Assembly: GCF_020442045.1 (NCBI RefSeq)
Contig: NZ_JAGRLA010000163.1
Span: 1-42,609, forward strand
Reading direction: 5' to 3'
Source: Bauldia sp.
Lineage (GTDB): Bacteria > Pseudomonadota > Alphaproteobacteria > Rhizobiales > Kaistiaceae
DNA length: 42,609 nt
A model generated the notes under the pieces. That model searched no databases and was not told the origin of the DNA. It was given only the letters and a program-made list of their open reading frames with translations. Both the position numbers and the translations under genes were made by a program. Within the stretch, counting starts at the first letter, position 1; every line of letters starts with the position of its first letter. Below, piece by piece: positions 17,265 to 25,932 of the stretch.

Positions 17265-17842
17265 GGGTGCTCGTCGTTTTCGCCCACCCGGTGGAGACCA
17301 GCTTCAACGCGGCCACCCATCAGGCGGTGGTCGCCGGCCTGAAGCAGGCCGGGCATTCGGTCGACGATTGCGACCTCTATGCCGAGGGCTTCAATCCGGT
17401 GATGTCGCGGGAAGAGCGGCTCAATTACCACGACGAGGCGATCTGTCGGAACCCCGTCCAGTCCTACGTCGACCGGCTGCTCGCCGCCGATGCGCTGGTC
17501 CTCGTCCACCCGGTCTGGAACTTCGGGTATCCGGCGATCCTCAAGGGCTATTTCGATCGGGTCTTCCTGCCCGGCGTGTCGTTCGAGCTGGCGAATGGCA
17601 AGGTGAAGCCGACGCTCCATAATATTCGCAAGCTGGGGGCGGTGGTGACCTATGGCAGCAGCCGATGGCACGCCATGCTGATCGGCGACCCGCCGCGCAA
17701 GGTGGTCAAGCGGGCGGTGCGGGCGGTTGTCCATCCCACCGCGCGGACGGTCTATCTTCCCCTCTACGGCATGAATCGCAATACCGCCGCGACGCGCGAG
17801 GCATTCCTGAAGAAGGTCACCGCGACGATGGGCGTTTTTTGA
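17261..17842 (+). CDS. NAD(P)H-dependent oxidoreductase, flavodoxin-fold (Flavodoxin_2)
   Basis: 193-residue FMN- or FAD-binding reductase similar to NQO1/MdaB/KefF-type quinone reductases. Visible: VVFAHPVETSFNAATHQAV (phosphate-binding loop), then ADALVLVHPVWNFGYPAILKGYFDRVFLPGVSF, the W-x-F/S-x-P-A-x-x-K-G-x-x-D-R signature. It could recycle electrons for, or act in, the upstream catabolic pathway, or respond to electrophiles through the MarR regulator that follows 59 bp downstream. Both are inference. Confidence 0.85.
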   Translation: MRVLVVFAHPVETSFNAATHQAVVAGLKQAGHSVDDCDLYAEGFNPVMSREERLNYHDEAICRNPVQSYVDRLLAADALVLVHPVWNFGYPAILKGYFDRVFLPGVSFELANGKVKPTLHNIRKLGAVVTYGSSRWHAMLIGDPPRKVVKRAVRAVVHPTARTVYLPLYGMNRNTAATREAFLKKVTATMGVF

Positions 17843-17901
17843 CGGGAACTTGCGAGCCAGGCGTCATCCAACCGACATCATTTTAACTTAGACGCATAAG
17901 C

Positions 17902-18387
17902 ATGGGCTTCGATCATCGCCGAACCGTGACTTTCAGGCTTGCGCAGGCGGCGCATATCTACCGGGTGCGCGCCGGTAGCCGGCTGTCCCGCATCGATCTG
18001 CATTCCGGCCAGGAGAACCTGCTCAAGGCGCTCGAGGCCAGGGACGGCCAGTCGATGAGCGATCTCGCCAGCACGCTGGGCGTCCAGCCGCCGACGGTGA
18101 CCAAGATGATCAGCCGGCTGGCGGCGCAGGACTATGTCGAGCGGCGGGCTTCGAAGGGGGATGGCCGCCAGGCCATGGTCTTCCTGACGGAACGCGGGAG
18201 GAAGGCGATATCGTCGATCGACAAGGTCTGGAAGCGGATCGAGAAGGATGCGCTGGCCGGCATCGACGACAAGGATCGCAAGCGGCTGAGGAAACTGCTC
18301 CGGCAGGTCGAGCGCAATCTTGGCGCGGCCGCGAATGGCGACGACAAGGAACTCGAGGAGAAGTCTCCGGCAGAGGCGTCGCCCTGA
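17902..18387 (+). CDS. MarR family transcriptional regulator
   Basis: 161-residue winged-helix regulator. The DNA-binding core is MSDLASTLGVQPPTVTKMISRLAAQDYVERRASKGDGRQAMVFLTERG (residues about 53-100), with the D-x-R wing residues. A Lys/Glu-rich C-terminal tail extends past the usual MarR length. It is preceded by an AT-rich stretch (TTTTAACTTAGACGCATAAG) that probably includes its promoter. Its targets are likely the flavodoxin-fold gene or the SDR downstream (inference from position). Confidence 0.88.
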   Translation: MGFDHRRTVTFRLAQAAHIYRVRAGSRLSRIDLHSGQENLLKALEARDGQSMSDLASTLGVQPPTVTKMISRLAAQDYVERRASKGDGRQAMVFLTERGRKAISSIDKVWKRIEKDALAGIDDKDRKRLRKLLRQVERNLGAAANGDDKELEEKSPAEASP

Positions 18388-18393
18388 AGGGCG

Positions 18394-18453
18394 TTTGCCC
18401 GCGGAAGACAGCCGGTCCATTCCGGCCACGGCCGAAACCACGTCGCGGGCAAA
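18394..18453. repeat. perfect 10-bp inverted repeat downstream of marR
   Basis: TTTGCCCGCG at 18394-18403 is exactly inverted as CGCGGGCAAA at 18444-18453 across a 40-nt spacer, which itself contains smaller inverted elements (CCGG...CCGG, GGCCACGGCC). It lies in the 180-bp gap after marR and could be a terminator-like fold or a paired operator. Confidence 0.5.
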
Positions 18454-18567
18454 GCTAGTGCTTGCCCTCGGTCACCGCTTTGGCGCATTTTCGGCTGCGG
18501 ACGCTGAACGCGTCCCGCGCCAGCACGTTTCCGAATCACCCAAAAAGCAATTAGGAAACCGGGTTCC

Positions 18568-19323
<756 letters not shown>

Positions 19324-19336
19324 GGCAGCTTGTTTC

Positions 19337-20230
19337 TTGGCGATTTCCCCTCAGGCTGCAGGAGATGCCGCGGCCCGGTTCCGCGGAGTGCTGTTGTTCT
19401 GCGGGGCCATGGTGTTCTTCACGCTGCTCGACAGCGCGGCCAAATACGCGACGGCCTACCTGCCGACGCTCGAGATCGCCGGGTTCCGCTTCGTCGTCCA
19501 TGCCGCCTTCGCCGTCCTGATCTTCAGGCCGTGGCGCGACTGGTCCTTCTACTGGACCCGCAGGCCCGGTGCGCAGATCATGCGGGCGCTCATGCTCGCC
19601 GGGTCGACGGCGTTCAACTTCCTGGCGCTGCGCACGCTGCGCCTCGATCAGACGACGACCGTGTTGTTCGCCTCGGCCTTGGTGACGGCGGCGCTGTCCG
19701 GTCCGATCCTCGGCGAATGGGTCGGCCCGAGACGGTGGGCGGCGATCATCGTCGGCTTCATCGGCGTGCTGATCGTCATCCGGCCGGGCACCAGCGGCTT
19801 CGAGCCGGCGATACTGTTCTCGGTCGCGTCGATGTGCTGCTACGTCGCCTACCTTCTCCTTACGCGCCATCTGACAACCACCGACTCGCCCGAGAGCATG
19901 CTGCTGATATCGGCCGTCATTCCGGCGCTGCTCTTCGTGCCGGCCGCATTGCCGTCGGCGGTCATGCCGCCGACGCTGCTTGTCACCGGCGCGCTGCTGG
20001 TGACCGGGATCTGCGGCGCGCTCGGTCACTGGATGCTGATCCATGCCCACCGCCTGGCGCCGACCTCGTCGCTGGCGCCCTTCATCTATACCCAATTGGT
20101 CTGGATGACGGTTGCGGGCTACGTCTTCTTCCGGCAGCTGCCGGACCGGTACACGCTTGTCGGAGCCACGCTGATCGTCGGCAGCGCGCTCTATATCCTC
20201 TATCGCCAGCGGGTCCACGGCGACCAGTAG
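19337..20230 (+). CDS. DMT superfamily transporter (EamA)
   Basis: 297-residue inner-membrane protein with about ten TM helices arranged as two EamA repeats (FFTLLDSAAKYATAYLPTLEIAGFRFVVHAAF in the first, MLLISAVIPALLFVPAAL onward in the second). Members export amino acids, nucleobases or metabolites. No ATG fits; the TTG at 19337 with GAGG about 11 nt upstream gives the usual family length. It follows the SDR closely. Confidence 0.85.
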   Translation: MAISPQAAGDAAARFRGVLLFCGAMVFFTLLDSAAKYATAYLPTLEIAGFRFVVHAAFAVLIFRPWRDWSFYWTRRPGAQIMRALMLAGSTAFNFLALRTLRLDQTTTVLFASALVTAALSGPILGEWVGPRRWAAIIVGFIGVLIVIRPGTSGFEPAILFSVASMCCYVAYLLLTRHLTTTDSPESMLLISAVIPALLFVPAALPSAVMPPTLLVTGALLVTGICGALGHWMLIHAHRLAPTSSLAPFIYTQLVWMTVAGYVFFRQLPDRYTLVGATLIVGSALYILYRQRVHGDQ

Positions 20231-20238
20231 CCTTGCGA

Positions 20239-20269
20239 CCGCGGGGCGATTCCCGGGATCGCGCCGCGG
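20239..20269. terminator. strong hairpin between EamA and 2-hydroxyacid dehydrogenase genes
   Basis: A 12-position stem with one mismatch (CCGCGGGGCGAT at 20239-20250, ATCGCGCCGCGG at 20258-20269) closes a 7-nt loop just after the transporter stop. There is no U-tract, so the terminator role is structural inference. Confidence 0.45.
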
Positions 20270-20333
20270 GTTACCGGTTGCCTGCCCTCGATGCTCCGCC
20301 AATACTGCCGCTGCCACCGAATCCGGGGGGATC

Positions 20334-21305
20334 ATGACCAAGGCCGATATTCTGGTGCTGGGCGGCGTGCGCCCGTCGTCTCGCGAAGCGCTCGAGAGCG
20401 ACTTCAATTGCCACTTTGCTTCGGACGCCGCCGAAACCGGGGCGATCGCGGCCGATGTCGCCGGGCGGATTCGCGGCATCGCCCGCGGTACGCATGTCCA
20501 TGCCGGCCGGGCGTTGCTGGAGCGGTTTCCGAAACTCGAGATATTCTCGAATTTCGGCGTCGGCTACGACGGAATCGATCTCGACTATTGCGCGGCCAGA
20601 GGCATCGTCGTCACCAACACGCCGGACGTGCTGACCGAAGAGGTCGCGGATACGACGCTGGGGTTGCTGCTCAATACCGTGCGCGAGCTCTCGGCGGCCG
20701 AGCGGTATCTGAGGGCGGGGCGATGGGAGACGGACGGGGCCTATCCGCTGAGCAAGGCGACGCTCCGCAACCGCACCATAGGGATCCTGGGGCTCGGCAG
20801 GATCGGCCTGGCGATCGCCCGCCGACTCGATGCGATGCAGGTTCCCGTCGTCTATCACGGACGGCGCGAGCGGCCCGGCGTCGGCTATCGATACTATCGC
20901 GAGCTCAAGTCGATGATCGAAGCGGTCGATACGCTGATCATCGTCGTCCCCGGCTCGGCGGAGACCGCGAACCTGATCGATGCCGGCATGCTGAAGGCGC
21001 TTGGGCCGGATGGCATCCTGATCAATGTCGGGCGGGGATCGGTCGTCGACGAACCAGCCCTGATCGAGGCGCTTGCCTCGCGGACCATCCTCGCGGCCGG
21101 CCTCGATGTCTTTGCCAACGAGCCAAGCGTTCCGGAAGCCCTGATCTCGCTCGACAACGTCGTCCTGCTGCCGCATCTCGGCTCGGCGTCGCACCATACG
21201 CGCGACGCCATGGGCCAGCTGATGGTCGATAACCTCAAGGCGTGGTTCGCGACAGGGGTGCCGCTGACGCCGGTGCCCGAGACGCCGGTGCGGCAGGCGC
21301 GGTAG
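20334..21305 (+). CDS. D-isomer-specific 2-hydroxyacid dehydrogenase (GhrB/hydroxypyruvate reductase-like)
   Basis: 323-residue NAD(P)H-dependent dehydrogenase that interconverts 2-oxo acids and 2-hydroxyacids. Visible: the Rossmann motif GILGLGRIGLAIA, HGRRERP at the end of beta2 (Arg pair, favouring NADPH), the catalytic Arg in VGRGSVVDE, the Glu in DVFANEP and the His in LPHLGSAS. A short GGGGGG ribosome binding site precedes the ATG. It converges on denD (6-bp gap) and could handle glyoxylate, hydroxypyruvate or a sugar-acid product. Confidence 0.9.
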   Translation: MTKADILVLGGVRPSSREALESDFNCHFASDAAETGAIAADVAGRIRGIARGTHVHAGRALLERFPKLEIFSNFGVGYDGIDLDYCAARGIVVTNTPDVLTEEVADTTLGLLLNTVRELSAAERYLRAGRWETDGAYPLSKATLRNRTIGILGLGRIGLAIARRLDAMQVPVVYHGRRERPGVGYRYYRELKSMIEAVDTLIIVVPGSAETANLIDAGMLKALGPDGILINVGRGSVVDEPALIEALASRTILAAGLDVFANEPSVPEALISLDNVVLLPHLGSASHHTRDAMGQLMVDNLKAWFATGVPLTPVPETPVRQAR

Positions 21306-21311
21306 CAGCCG

Positions 21312-22295
21312 TCAGGCGACGAATTCGCCGCCGAGCTCATCCTCGATATGGGCGCGGATGATGTCGTCGAAGGAGGTTTCGGCCCGGAAACCGAGGGCGA
21401 CGGCGCGTTCGGGCGCGAAATTGCGCGGCCAGCCCTCGACGATCTTCATGATCGTTTCGTCCGGCTCGCGGCGGATGCGGCTGGCGACCTTGTCGCCGGC
21501 GATCCTGCGCAGCGCCTCGATCTGTTCGCCGACCGTGACCGACAGCCCCGGCATGGTGAGGTTGCGCCGCGGTCCGACCTTGTCGCCGTCGAGGGTCGCC
21601 GCGTGGACGAGGAAGTTGATCGCCGAACGCGGGCTGGCATGCCAGTGACGGACATCTTCCGAGACCGGCAGCACGACCTCCTCGCCGGCCAGCGGTTCGC
21701 GGATGATGTTGGAGAAGAAGCCGGATGCCGCCTTGTTCGGCTTTCCCGGGCGAACGCAGATGGTCGGCAGGCGGATGCCGATGCCATCCATGAAGCCGCG
21801 ACGGGTGTAGTCGGACAGGAGCAATTCGCCGATTGCCTTCTGTGTGCCGTATGAGGTCAGCGGCGTGTGATGGAATTCGTCGGGTATGGCATCCGGGAAG
21901 GGCGCGCCGAAGACGGCGATCGACGACGTGAAGACGACCCGCGGCGCGTAGTGGTTGCTGAATGCCTGGACGGCGTCGAACAGATACCGGGTGCCGTCGA
22001 GATTGATGCGGTAGCCCTTTTCGAAATCGGCCTCGGCCTCGCCGGATACGATGGCGGCGAGATGGAAGATGACGTCCGGCCGTTTGGCGACGAGGGACGC
22101 CGCGACGCCGGTTCCGGAGAGGTCGGCGGCGAGTGTCTCGACCTCGAAGGGCGCGTTCGACGGTTTCGCGGGGGCAACGACATCGACGAGCGTCGCCCTT
22201 TCGATGGTCTTGCCGCCGATGTTGCCGTCGCGGATCAATCGCGCCGTCAACTTCGCGCCGATCATTCCAGCGGCCCCAAGAATCAGAACTTCCAT
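21312..22295 (-). CDS. denD: D-erythronate dehydrogenase
   Basis: 327-residue extended-SDR/epimerase-like enzyme that oxidises D-erythronate to 2-oxo-D-erythronate with NAD+. Visible: ILGAAGMIGAKL (cofactor loop), DVIFHLAAIVSGEAEADFEKGY, TSSIAVFG, and SYGTQKAIGELL with the Tyr-x-x-x-Lys pair. RPGKPNKAASGFFSNIIREP and VRHWHASPRSAINF match the DenD branch as I know it. The usual partners OtnI, OtnK and OtnC are not in this window. It diverges from an SDR (22424) across 128 bp. Confidence 0.87.
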   Translation of the reverse strand: MEVLILGAAGMIGAKLTARLIRDGNIGGKTIERATLVDVVAPAKPSNAPFEVETLAADLSGTGVAASLVAKRPDVIFHLAAIVSGEAEADFEKGYRINLDGTRYLFDAVQAFSNHYAPRVVFTSSIAVFGAPFPDAIPDEFHHTPLTSYGTQKAIGELLLSDYTRRGFMDGIGIRLPTICVRPGKPNKAASGFFSNIIREPLAGEEVVLPVSEDVRHWHASPRSAINFLVHAATLDGDKVGPRRNLTMPGLSVTVGEQIEALRRIAGDKVASRIRREPDETIMKIVEGWPRNFAPERAVALGFRAETSFDDIIRAHIEDELGGEFVA

Positions 22296-22423
22296 TTCGT
22301 GCCCCCAATTGCAGAATCGCCGGACTTTCCGGCATGTTTTCCCCGGCGTCGCCGGCTATCCTGTTACATTTCCCCCGCACGACGGAAAGCAGCGACAACA
22401 GACGGATAGGGGCAGGAGACCAA

Positions 22424-23170
22424 ATGAGCAAGGCGATAGTGGTAACCGGTGGCGCCCGGGGGATCGGTGCGGCGGCGGTCCGGCTCTCCGCCAGACGGGG
22501 CTGGTCGGTGATCTTCAGCTATCGCAACGACGACGCGGCGGCGGAAAAAACGACCGCCGAGGCGGAGGCGGGGGGTGGAAAGGCCATCGCGGTCAAGAGC
22601 GACTCGTCCAGGGAAGACGAGGTCATTGCCTTGTTCGACCAGGCGATCGAGGCCTTCGGACCAATCGACGGGGTGGTCAATAATGCGGGAATCCTGTCGC
22701 CAATGAGCCCGATCGCCGACATGACGGCGGACCGGATGCGCCATATCTTCGACGTCAATATCCTCGGTTCCTATTTCACGGCGCGCGAGGCGGCGCGGCG
22801 GATGTCGACCAGCCGCGGCGGGCGTGGCGGCTCGATCGTCAACCTCTCGTCGGCGGCGGCCAAGCTCGGTGCGCCGAACCAGCATGTCGACTATGCCGGT
22901 TCGAAGGGCGCGATGGAATCGATGACCATCGGCCTGTGCAAGGAACTCGGGCCCGAGGGTATCCGGGTCAACGCGATCCGTCCCGGCCTGATCCTGACCG
23001 ACATGCATGCCAGTGGCGGCGACCCCGGCCGGGCCGAACGTCTGGCCGCGAATGTGCCGATGCAAAGACCCGGAACGGCCGATGAGGTGGGCGAGGCGAT
23101 CGTCTGGCTGCTCTCCGACAGCGCCTCCTATGTCAGCGGCGCGATCCTCGACGTCACGGGGGGACGATGA
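22424..23170 (+). CDS. SDR family oxidoreductase (YgfF/glucose-1-dehydrogenase-like)
   Basis: 248-residue SDR. TGGARGIGAAA, SYRNDDAAAE (Arg after beta2, consistent with NADP preference), VNNAG, NLSSAAA and DYAGSKGA with Tyr-x-x-x-Lys are visible. The TSRGGRGGSIVNLSS insert is typical of the YgfF-like branch, whose substrates are poorly known. CAGGAG lies 5 nt before the ATG. The stop overlaps the start of the binding-protein gene (ATGA). Confidence 0.87.
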   Translation: MSKAIVVTGGARGIGAAAVRLSARRGWSVIFSYRNDDAAAEKTTAEAEAGGGKAIAVKSDSSREDEVIALFDQAIEAFGPIDGVVNNAGILSPMSPIADMTADRMRHIFDVNILGSYFTAREAARRMSTSRGGRGGSIVNLSSAAAKLGAPNQHVDYAGSKGAMESMTIGLCKELGPEGIRVNAIRPGLILTDMHASGGDPGRAERLAANVPMQRPGTADEVGEAIVWLLSDSASYVSGAILDVTGGR

Positions 23171-24798
23171 ACGGAGCGCGGATACCGGGCAGGGGGGCGA
23201 TGGCGCGTCCCGGTCGGCTGCCGCTGGCGCTTGCCGTCCTCGCGGCGGGGATGGCGACGGCGGCCGATGCGAAAACGCTGGTCTTTTGCCCGTCCGGCGG
23301 CCCCGAGGGCTTCGACCCCGCGCCTTTCACGCTCGGCACCACATTCGATGCCTCGTCGCAGGCGCTCTACGACCGCCTCGTCACCTTCAAGCCGGGAACC
23401 ACCGAAATCGCGCCGGGCCTCGCCGAGAGCTGGGAGGTCTCCTCGGACGGCCTCGACTACACGTTCCATCTCCGTCCGGGCGTGACATTCCAGGGAACCG
23501 CGGATTTCACGCCGACCCGCGACTTCAACGCCGACGACGTGGTGTTCTCGCTGGAGCGCCAGTGGAAGGAGGACAATCCCTATTACGACTATGCCGGGGG
23601 CATCTGGCCCGATTTCACCGGCATGTCGATGGGGTCGATGCTGCGCGCGGTCAGGAAGGTCGACGACGAGACGGTGGTGATAACCCTCAACCGGCCGGAC
23701 GCGACGCTGCTCGCCGATCTCGCCATGGACTTCGCGTCCATCCTTTCGGCCGAATATGCGGGCGCATTGCTCGAATCCGGCGAGCGCGACAAGCTCGGCA
23801 GCGAGCCGGTCGGGACGGGTCCTTTCGTGCGGACCGGCTTTGAGGAAGGAGTTGTCGTGCGCTATGCCGCCAATCCGGATTACTGGGGCGGCAGGCCGGC
23901 GATCGACGAGCTGGTCTTCGACATCACGCCGGACGCCACGATCCGCATGGAGAAGCTGAAAGCGGGCGATTGCGACGTGATCGCCGATCCGCCGGCCGCC
24001 GAAATCGCCGCTCTCCCGGGAGATACGCCGATCGTGGTGGAAGAAAGGCCGGGCGCCAACGTCGCCTATCTCGCCTTCAACACCACCCAGGCGCCGTTCG
24101 ACCAGCCGACGGTCCGCAAGGCCGTCAACATGGCCATCCACAAGCAGGCGATCGTCGACCGCGTCTATCATGGCGCGGCGGTTGCCGCGACGACGCCGAT
24201 CCCGCCGGACATGTGGTCCCATGCCGAGGGGCTGGCCGGCGACCCGCATGATCCGGAAGCGGCTCGGAAGCTCCTCGCCGAGGCCGGCGCCGGCAACCTG
24301 TCGATGCGGATTCTCGTGCCCGACGCGGCGCGGCCCTACGATCCCGACCCGGCGCAGGCCGCCGACATGATCCGCGACGATCTCGCCGCGGTGGGGATCA
24401 AGGCCGAGATCGTCACCGACGACCTGGACGGCTTCCTCGAAAAGGCGGCCGATCCGGAACGCGACGGCGCGGTACTCTTCGGCTGGTCGGACGACAATGG
24501 CGATCCGGCGGGCTTCTTCTCGACCCTGCTCGATTGCGACACGGTCGGCATCACCAATCTTGCGCAATGGTGCGACGCCCGCTTCAGCAAGCTGATCCAG
24601 GAGGCCCGGGCGCTTTCGGGCCAGGAGGCGCGGAGCGCCGGCTACAAGCAGGCGCAGGCGATCTTCGTCGACCAGGCGCCCTGGGTGGCGATCGCCCACG
24701 CCACGGAGACCGTGGCGCACGGCAAGGACGTCACCGGTTTCGTCGTCGACCCGCTGGGCCGTCACCGCTTCGACACGGTCGACATCGCGGGCGACTAG
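23167..24798 (+). CDS. DppA-like ABC substrate-binding protein (SBP_bac_5), orphan
   Basis: 543-residue periplasmic solute-binding protein of the dipeptide/oligopeptide/heme/nickel family, with a signal peptide ending near ADA (residue about 35). KTLVFCPSGGPEGFDPAPFTLGTTFDASSQALYDRL, FHLRPGVTFQ, DFNADDVVFSLERQ, DLAMDFASILSAEYA, DNGDPAGFFSTLLDC and FVVDPLGRHRFD closely follow E. coli DppA. No permease or ATPase gene accompanies it, so it must borrow a transporter encoded elsewhere. ATG at 23167 overlaps the SDR stop; an in-frame ATG at 23200 is an alternative that still leaves a signal peptide. Confidence 0.87.
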   Translation: MNGARIPGRGAMARPGRLPLALAVLAAGMATAADAKTLVFCPSGGPEGFDPAPFTLGTTFDASSQALYDRLVTFKPGTTEIAPGLAESWEVSSDGLDYTFHLRPGVTFQGTADFTPTRDFNADDVVFSLERQWKEDNPYYDYAGGIWPDFTGMSMGSMLRAVRKVDDETVVITLNRPDATLLADLAMDFASILSAEYAGALLESGERDKLGSEPVGTGPFVRTGFEEGVVVRYAANPDYWGGRPAIDELVFDITPDATIRMEKLKAGDCDVIADPPAAEIAALPGDTPIVVEERPGANVAYLAFNTTQAPFDQPTVRKAVNMAIHKQAIVDRVYHGAAVAATTPIPPDMWSHAEGLAGDPHDPEAARKLLAEAGAGNLSMRILVPDAARPYDPDPAQAADMIRDDLAAVGIKAEIVTDDLDGFLEKAADPERDGAVLFGWSDDNGDPAGFFSTLLDCDTVGITNLAQWCDARFSKLIQEARALSGQEARSAGYKQAQAIFVDQAPWVAIAHATETVAHGKDVTGFVVDPLGRHRFDTVDIAGD

Positions 24799-24897
24799 GG
24801 CGGCTCGCTCCCCCCCGGTTGGCAATCCGGCCGGGACTCGCCTATATCGGTCGCCGAACAAGACCGGCGGCCTTGACCCGCCTCGGAGCGCATTCCC

Positions 24898-25932
24898 ATG
24901 CCAGAAAACCAGATCCCCGTCACCGTGCTTACCGGCTATCTCGGCGCCGGAAAGACGACGCTTCTCAACCGTATCCTGTCGGAGAACCACGGCAAGAAAT
25001 ACGCCGTGGTGGTCAACGAGTTCGGCGAGATCAACATCGACAACGACCTGATCGTCGAGTCCGACGAGGAGGTCTACGAGATGAATAACGGCTGCGTCTG
25101 CTGCACCGTCCGCGGCGACCTGATCCGGGTCGTCGAGGGGCTGATGAAACGGCCGGGGGGCTTCGATGGCATCCTCGTCGAGACGACGGGCCTCGCCGAC
25201 CCGGCGCCTGTCGCCCAGACCTTCTTCATGGACGACGAGGTCCGCGCCAGGGCCAAGCTCGACGCCGTGGTCACCGTCGCCGACGCCAAGCACCTGATCG
25301 CGCGGCTTGGCGACAGTCCCGAGGCGGAGGAGCAGATCGGCTTCGCCGACGTCGTCATCCTCAACAAGACCGACCTCGTCACGCCGGAGGAGCTGGCCGA
25401 GGTCGAGGGCCGTATCCGGGCGATCAACGAGCATGCCGTCATCCACCGCACGGAACGATGTGCCCTGCCGCTCGACCGGGTGCTCGATCGCGGCGCCTTC
25501 GATCTCGATCGCATCCTCTCCCTCGATCCGGAATTCCTCGAAGGCGAGGATCATGACCATGATCACGACCATGACCACGACCATCATGATCACGACGGGC
25601 ACGACCACGATCATCACCACCACCACGCCGCCCATGATCCGCTGGTGACCAGCCTGTCGCTGCGGACCGGCGACCTCGATCCGCAACGCTTCTTCCCGTG
25701 GATCGAGCAGATCACCCAGGGCTTCGGTCCGGACATCCTGCGGCTGAAGGGCATCCTTGCCTTGAAGGACGATCCGGATCGCTATGTGGTCCAGGGCGTC
25801 CACATGATCATCGAGGGCAACCACCAGCGGCCGTGGCGCGACGGCGAGGCGCGCGAGAGCCGGCTGGTCTTCATCGGCCGCCGCCTCGATGCCGACCTGA
25901 TCAAGGACGGCTTCGCCGCCTGCGCCGCCTAG
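24898..25932 (+). CDS. CobW/COG0523 family GTP-binding metallochaperone
   Basis: 344-residue G3E-family GTPase thought to deliver a metal (Zn, Co or Fe) to target enzymes. Walker A is GAGKTT (16-21), the metal-binding C-x-C-C is Cys66/68/69 in NGCVCC, the family's VETTGLADP follows, and NKTD (156-159) gives guanine specificity. Residues 218-247 form a His/Asp tract with 16 His, likely a metal store or sensor loop, followed by the CobW_C domain (about 250-344). I see no Zur-like palindrome in the 99 bp upstream. It overlaps the WD40 gene by one base. Confidence 0.93.
   Translation: MPENQIPVTVLTGYLGAGKTTLLNRILSENHGKKYAVVVNEFGEINIDNDLIVESDEEVYEMNNGCVCCTVRGDLIRVVEGLMKRPGGFDGILVETTGLADPAPVAQTFFMDDEVRARAKLDAVVTVADAKHLIARLGDSPEAEEQIGFADVVILNKTDLVTPEELAEVEGRIRAINEHAVIHRTERCALPLDRVLDRGAFDLDRILSLDPEFLEGEDHDHDHDHDHDHHDHDGHDHDHHHHHAAHDPLVTSLSLRTGDLDPQRFFPWIEQITQGFGPDILRLKGILALKDDPDRYVVQGVHMIIEGNHQRPWRDGEARESRLVFIGRRLDADLIKDGFAACAA
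25549..25638 (+). other. His/Asp-rich coding tract in the CobW-family gene
   Basis: Thirty codons dominated by alternating GAT/GAC and CAT/CAC triplets encode 16 histidines. The near-repetitive DNA could vary in length by slippage. It is a putative metal-binding loop linking the GTPase and CobW_C domains. Confidence 0.85.

Noticed and set aside
24799..24897. Zur- or Fur-type operator before the CobW-family gene
   Set aside because: Such genes are often under Zur, but I find no AT-rich palindrome; the segment is GC-rich with only a weak CCCGG/CCGGG symmetry.
25549..25638. tandem repeat or CRISPR-like array
   Set aside because: The periodic GAT/CAT triplets are in frame inside the CobW-family gene and encode a His/Asp metal-binding loop; there are no spacers.
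23128..25824. 898-codon open frame on the minus strand
   Set aside because: It runs antisense to the SDR, DppA-like and CobW-family genes, all of which have clear domain motifs. The translation is Asp/Arg/Val-rich without domains, as expected from the opposite strand of high-GC coding DNA; its HMVVVM-type region is the complement of the His tract.
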